From NCBI RefSeq assembly GCF_003335505.1, contig NZ_QPEX01000046.1:124001-188000 (forward strand): a stretch of DNA of 64,000 nt, in the 5' to 3' direction. The stretch is from Bremerella cremea. Lineage in GTDB: Bacteria; Planctomycetota; Planctomycetia; Pirellulales; Pirellulaceae. The notes under the pieces were generated by a model. It saw only the letters and a program-made list of their open reading frames with translations. It was not told the DNA's origin and did no database searches. Below are positions 61,831 to 64,000 of the stretch, piece after piece. Position 1 is the first letter of the stretch; each line of letters begins with the position of its first letter. The translations under genes and the position numbers were made by a program.

Positions 61831-62991
61831 ATGAACGACACAATCACCCAACATCTGATTCGGCAATTGCATCGTTCGCCGTGGCGACTGTCAGCAGTCG
61901 TAACTGGGGGCGGAAGTGAAGCACTTAGCCAGCTGCTAAGCATTCCTGGGGCGTCCGAGACGGTTCTCGAAGCGCTCATTCCTTATTCCAGCGCCTCGCT
62001 GGAAGACTTTCTGCACTACAAGCCCGCTCATTATTGTAGCCGAGCCACTGCCCAGGCCATGGCCATGCGGGCCTTTTTCCGGGCTCGTGATTTAGAAAAA
62101 CGAAATTCTCAGCACGATCTGGATGACACCCATTTGCTGGGCGTAGGATGCAGTGCCAGCCTTCGTAGCTTGCGTCCGAAGAAGGGCCAGCATCGCGTGC
62201 ATATTGCTGTGCAAACCGCCCAAATTTCGAGCCTCGCCTCGCTCGTTCTGACCAAAGACTCACGCGATCGCGAGCGAGAAGAGAACGTCGTTGCGGCCCT
62301 GCTTCTCAATCGAATTGCTGAGGTTACCGGGATCACCAACCGCATTCCTTTAGACTTGCTGCCGGGCGAGCATGTCGACGAAAGCTCTGCCGTGGCCTGG
62401 CCTTCGTGGACCGAACTGATGCTCGGCCAGCGAAACGTTGCCTGTGCCATGAAAGACGAACAAGACGCTTCCCTCGATTCCTTTAGCGGCGTTCTCTTTC
62501 CCGGGGCCTTTAACCCGCTGCACGAAGGGCACCAGCGCATGGCCGAGTTGGCCGAGCAAATCACCGGACATCGCGTCGACTTTGAAATTTCGATCGAAAA
62601 CGTCGACAAACCCCCGCTCGACTTCTTTGATATCGAGTCGCGCGTCCGCCAGTTCGAGCCCCCCCAACGCTGCTGGCTGACCCGAGCCCCTACCTTTTTA
62701 GAGAAAACCAAGATTTTTCCGGAAGCCACCTTCGTGGTTGGGGCAGACACCATCGTCCGTATTGCCGAGCCACGCTACTACCAGAACTCGGTCGAGCAGC
62801 GAGATGCCGCCTTGGCAGAGCTGCAGCAGCAGAATTGCCGTTTTGTCGTCTTTCCGCGGGTCGTAAAGGAGCAGTTTCTCTCGCTGGCCGACCTCACGCT
62901 TCCACCTATTTTGGCCGAACGGTGCGAAGCGGTTCCCAGTTCGGAATTTCGGATGGATATCTCGTCGACCGAATTGCGTAGTGGCGCTTAA
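61831..62991 (+). CDS. Fusion of a degenerate CinA-like (PncC) domain and a nucleotidylyltransferase
   Basis: A 386-residue soluble protein. Residues about 5-180 follow the CinA C-terminal domain, the NMN amidase fold (SAVVTGGGSEALSQLLSIPG, then GASETVLEALIPYSS, GVGCSASLRSLRPKKGQ, HRVHIAVQT). The catalytic Ser and the TGG-preceding ESC motif are not kept (VVTGG), and the Lys of YSNxxK is missing (YSSASL), so it is probably inactive. Residues about 218-386 are an adenylyltransferase domain with FPGAFNPLHEGH (HxGH at 231-234) and the DISSTELR motif. That motif set fits NMN/NaMN adenylyltransferases. A pyridine-nucleotide salvage role is likely, by inference. Confidence 0.78.
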   Translation: MNDTITQHLIRQLHRSPWRLSAVVTGGGSEALSQLLSIPGASETVLEALIPYSSASLEDFLHYKPAHYCSRATAQAMAMRAFFRARDLEKRNSQHDLDDTHLLGVGCSASLRSLRPKKGQHRVHIAVQTAQISSLASLVLTKDSRDREREENVVAALLLNRIAEVTGITNRIPLDLLPGEHVDESSAVAWPSWTELMLGQRNVACAMKDEQDASLDSFSGVLFPGAFNPLHEGHQRMAELAEQITGHRVDFEISIENVDKPPLDFFDIESRVRQFEPPQRCWLTRAPTFLEKTKIFPEATFVVGADTIVRIAEPRYYQNSVEQRDAALAELQQQNCRFVVFPRVVKEQFLSLADLTLPPILAERCEAVPSSEFRMDISSTELRSGA

Positions 62992-63136
62992 TTTGTGTGA
63001 GATTCTGTGCGATTCCACCTTATCCGCTCGCCATGCCCAACAAAGGGGCCGATTGCGACCATAAATCAGCTTCCGTATGATTGAGGGCGATCGGCGTTTC
63101 GCCGTGCTCGCAGCATCCGTTTTAGAAGGCATATCG

Positions 63137-64000
63137 ATGGCGTCGGCACCCCGCATTGAACCAGGCAAAGAGACCCTTCCCCTCTTTATCGGCGTCGATG
63201 TGGGAGGGACCAATATCAAGATTGGGCTGGTCGACGATCTGGGCAACACCGTTTCGTATCGCAAGATTCCCACGATCGAAACGGACGGCCCGCAGCGCTA
63301 CATGGAACGCACCACCGAGGTTATCCAGAAGATATGTCAGGAAGTGAACCGCCCCTTGAGCGATATCACGGCTATCGGCCTAGCCACGCCAGGCACGATG
63401 GACATCGAAGGTGGCATGCTGCTCGAACCCCATAATCTTCCGAATTCTTACAACTTCCCCATTCGAGATTGCCTCTCGCAGCTAACCGGCCGTCCGGTAA
63501 TCTACGCCAACGACGCCAATGCGGCGGCGTTCGGTGAATACTGGCTCGGTTCTGGTAAAGAATTCCGCAGCATGATTCTGCTCACCCTTGGTACTGGGGT
63601 CGGGGGCGGGATTATCGTCGACGACCTGCTAATCGATGGCGAACATAGCCACGGCGGCGAATTGGGGCACATTATCATCGACTTCAGCGAGAACGCTCGC
63701 ACGATTCCCACTGGGCAGAGAGGGCATTTAGAAGCCTATGCCAGCGGAACAGCCATCATCAAGCGAACCCACGAGGCACTGGCCGGCGACCTGAAGAAAG
63801 AAAGCTCGCTTCATCGCCGCGTCGAGAACGGCGAGCCCCTTACCCCCCTAATGGTCTCCGAAGAAGCCAGCCAAGGCGATTCACTTTCGCTGCATATCGT
63901 GCTGGAAACGGCCCGCTACTTGGGCATTGGCATCGTTTCGCTGATGCACACCATCGACCCAGGAGCGGTTGTTTTAGGCGGTGCAATCAACTTTGGCGGG
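63137..64000 (+). CDS. ROK family sugar kinase (3' partial)
   Basis: The gene runs off the window after 288 codons. AGAAGG lies 7 nt before the ATG. The ATP site (DVGGTNIKIGLVD), GLATPGTMD, YANDANAAAFGEYW and LGTGVGGGIIVDD are typical of ROK glucokinases that phosphorylate glucose or N-acetylated sugars. In the zinc loop the His is kept (GELGHIIIDFSE) but the usual CGCGxxGC cysteines are replaced (NARTIPTGQRGHLEAYASG). Such Zn-less ROK proteins may use other structural means. It begins 145 nt after the CinA-NMNAT fusion gene. Confidence 0.9.
   Translation, partial: MASAPRIEPGKETLPLFIGVDVGGTNIKIGLVDDLGNTVSYRKIPTIETDGPQRYMERTTEVIQKICQEVNRPLSDITAIGLATPGTMDIEGGMLLEPHNLPNSYNFPIRDCLSQLTGRPVIYANDANAAAFGEYWLGSGKEFRSMILLTLGTGVGGGIIVDDLLIDGEHSHGGELGHIIIDFSENARTIPTGQRGHLEAYASGTAIIKRTHEALAGDLKKESSLHRRVENGEPLTPLMVSEEASQGDSLSLHIVLETARYLGIGIVSLMHTIDPGAVVLGGAINFGG

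Overview
The window is a mid-GC bacterial chromosome segment that looks like a member of the Planctomycetota, most likely Pirellulaceae (Blastopirellula, Bremerella or Rhodopirellula-like). The support is gene content: a PVC-type heme-binding CxxCH dehydrogenase, adjacent DUF1549/DUF1553 and DUF1501 genes, a DUF1559 prepilin with the H-X9-DG signature, a BBP7-like outer-membrane barrel with a Cys-rich N-terminal region, an anti-sigma-like protein with a characteristic Cys/His cluster, and an LPS-assembly barrel. This placement is by family recognition, not by any search.

Layout. 1-8.4 kb: end of a sugar ABC permease, a 29-residue basic protein with its own terminator, a large RND/MMPL exporter, a GT39-like membrane glycosyltransferase, an LptD-like barrel and a DgkA-type kinase. 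8.4-15 kb: a probable structured RNA, then (minus strand) rplU and RNase E/G, then an hpf-ptsN-ptsH-ptsI operon with no sugar-specific EIIB/EIIC, so probably regulatory. 15-24 kb: a FecR/HEAT-like membrane protein, the BBP7-like barrel, an HDOD protein, and a FixL/FixJ-like two-component pair plus an Rcp1-like receiver. 24-30.4 kb: a pseudopilin/type II secretion-like operon with three different GspF genes and no GspE ATPase, behind a structured leader.

31-39 kb: a sodium:solute symporter, an ECF sigma factor, then panC-lgt-cupin, fba and a lipoprotein. The lgt product carries a PDZ-like insert, and a degenerate repeat array lies upstream of panC. 39-49.4 kb: the c-type cytochrome dehydrogenase, a TPR protein with ribD, and the DUF1501/DUF1549 pair. 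49.5-52.3 kb: small stress or envelope genes (CsbD, double PRC-barrel, Rho-N/SAP-like and two small membrane proteins).

52.4-58.9 kb holds a same-strand signalling cluster: FHA protein, Ser/Thr kinase with a membrane tail, a 38-residue membrane protein, a four-helix membrane protein, a sigma factor, an AIM24 protein and an anti-sigma-like protein. A nested inverted-repeat element lies at its head. 59-64 kb: a coiled-coil envelope protein, a 67-residue protein with a clear promoter, an EamA permease, a CinA-like/nucleotidylyltransferase fusion and the start of a ROK kinase.

No tRNA, rRNA, CRISPR array, transposase or prophage was recognised. The points most worth follow-up are the CinA-NMNAT fusion, the FHA-kinase-sigma cluster, the Lgt-PDZ protein, the ATPase-less triple-GspF operon, the candidate RNA near rplU and the very small genes.
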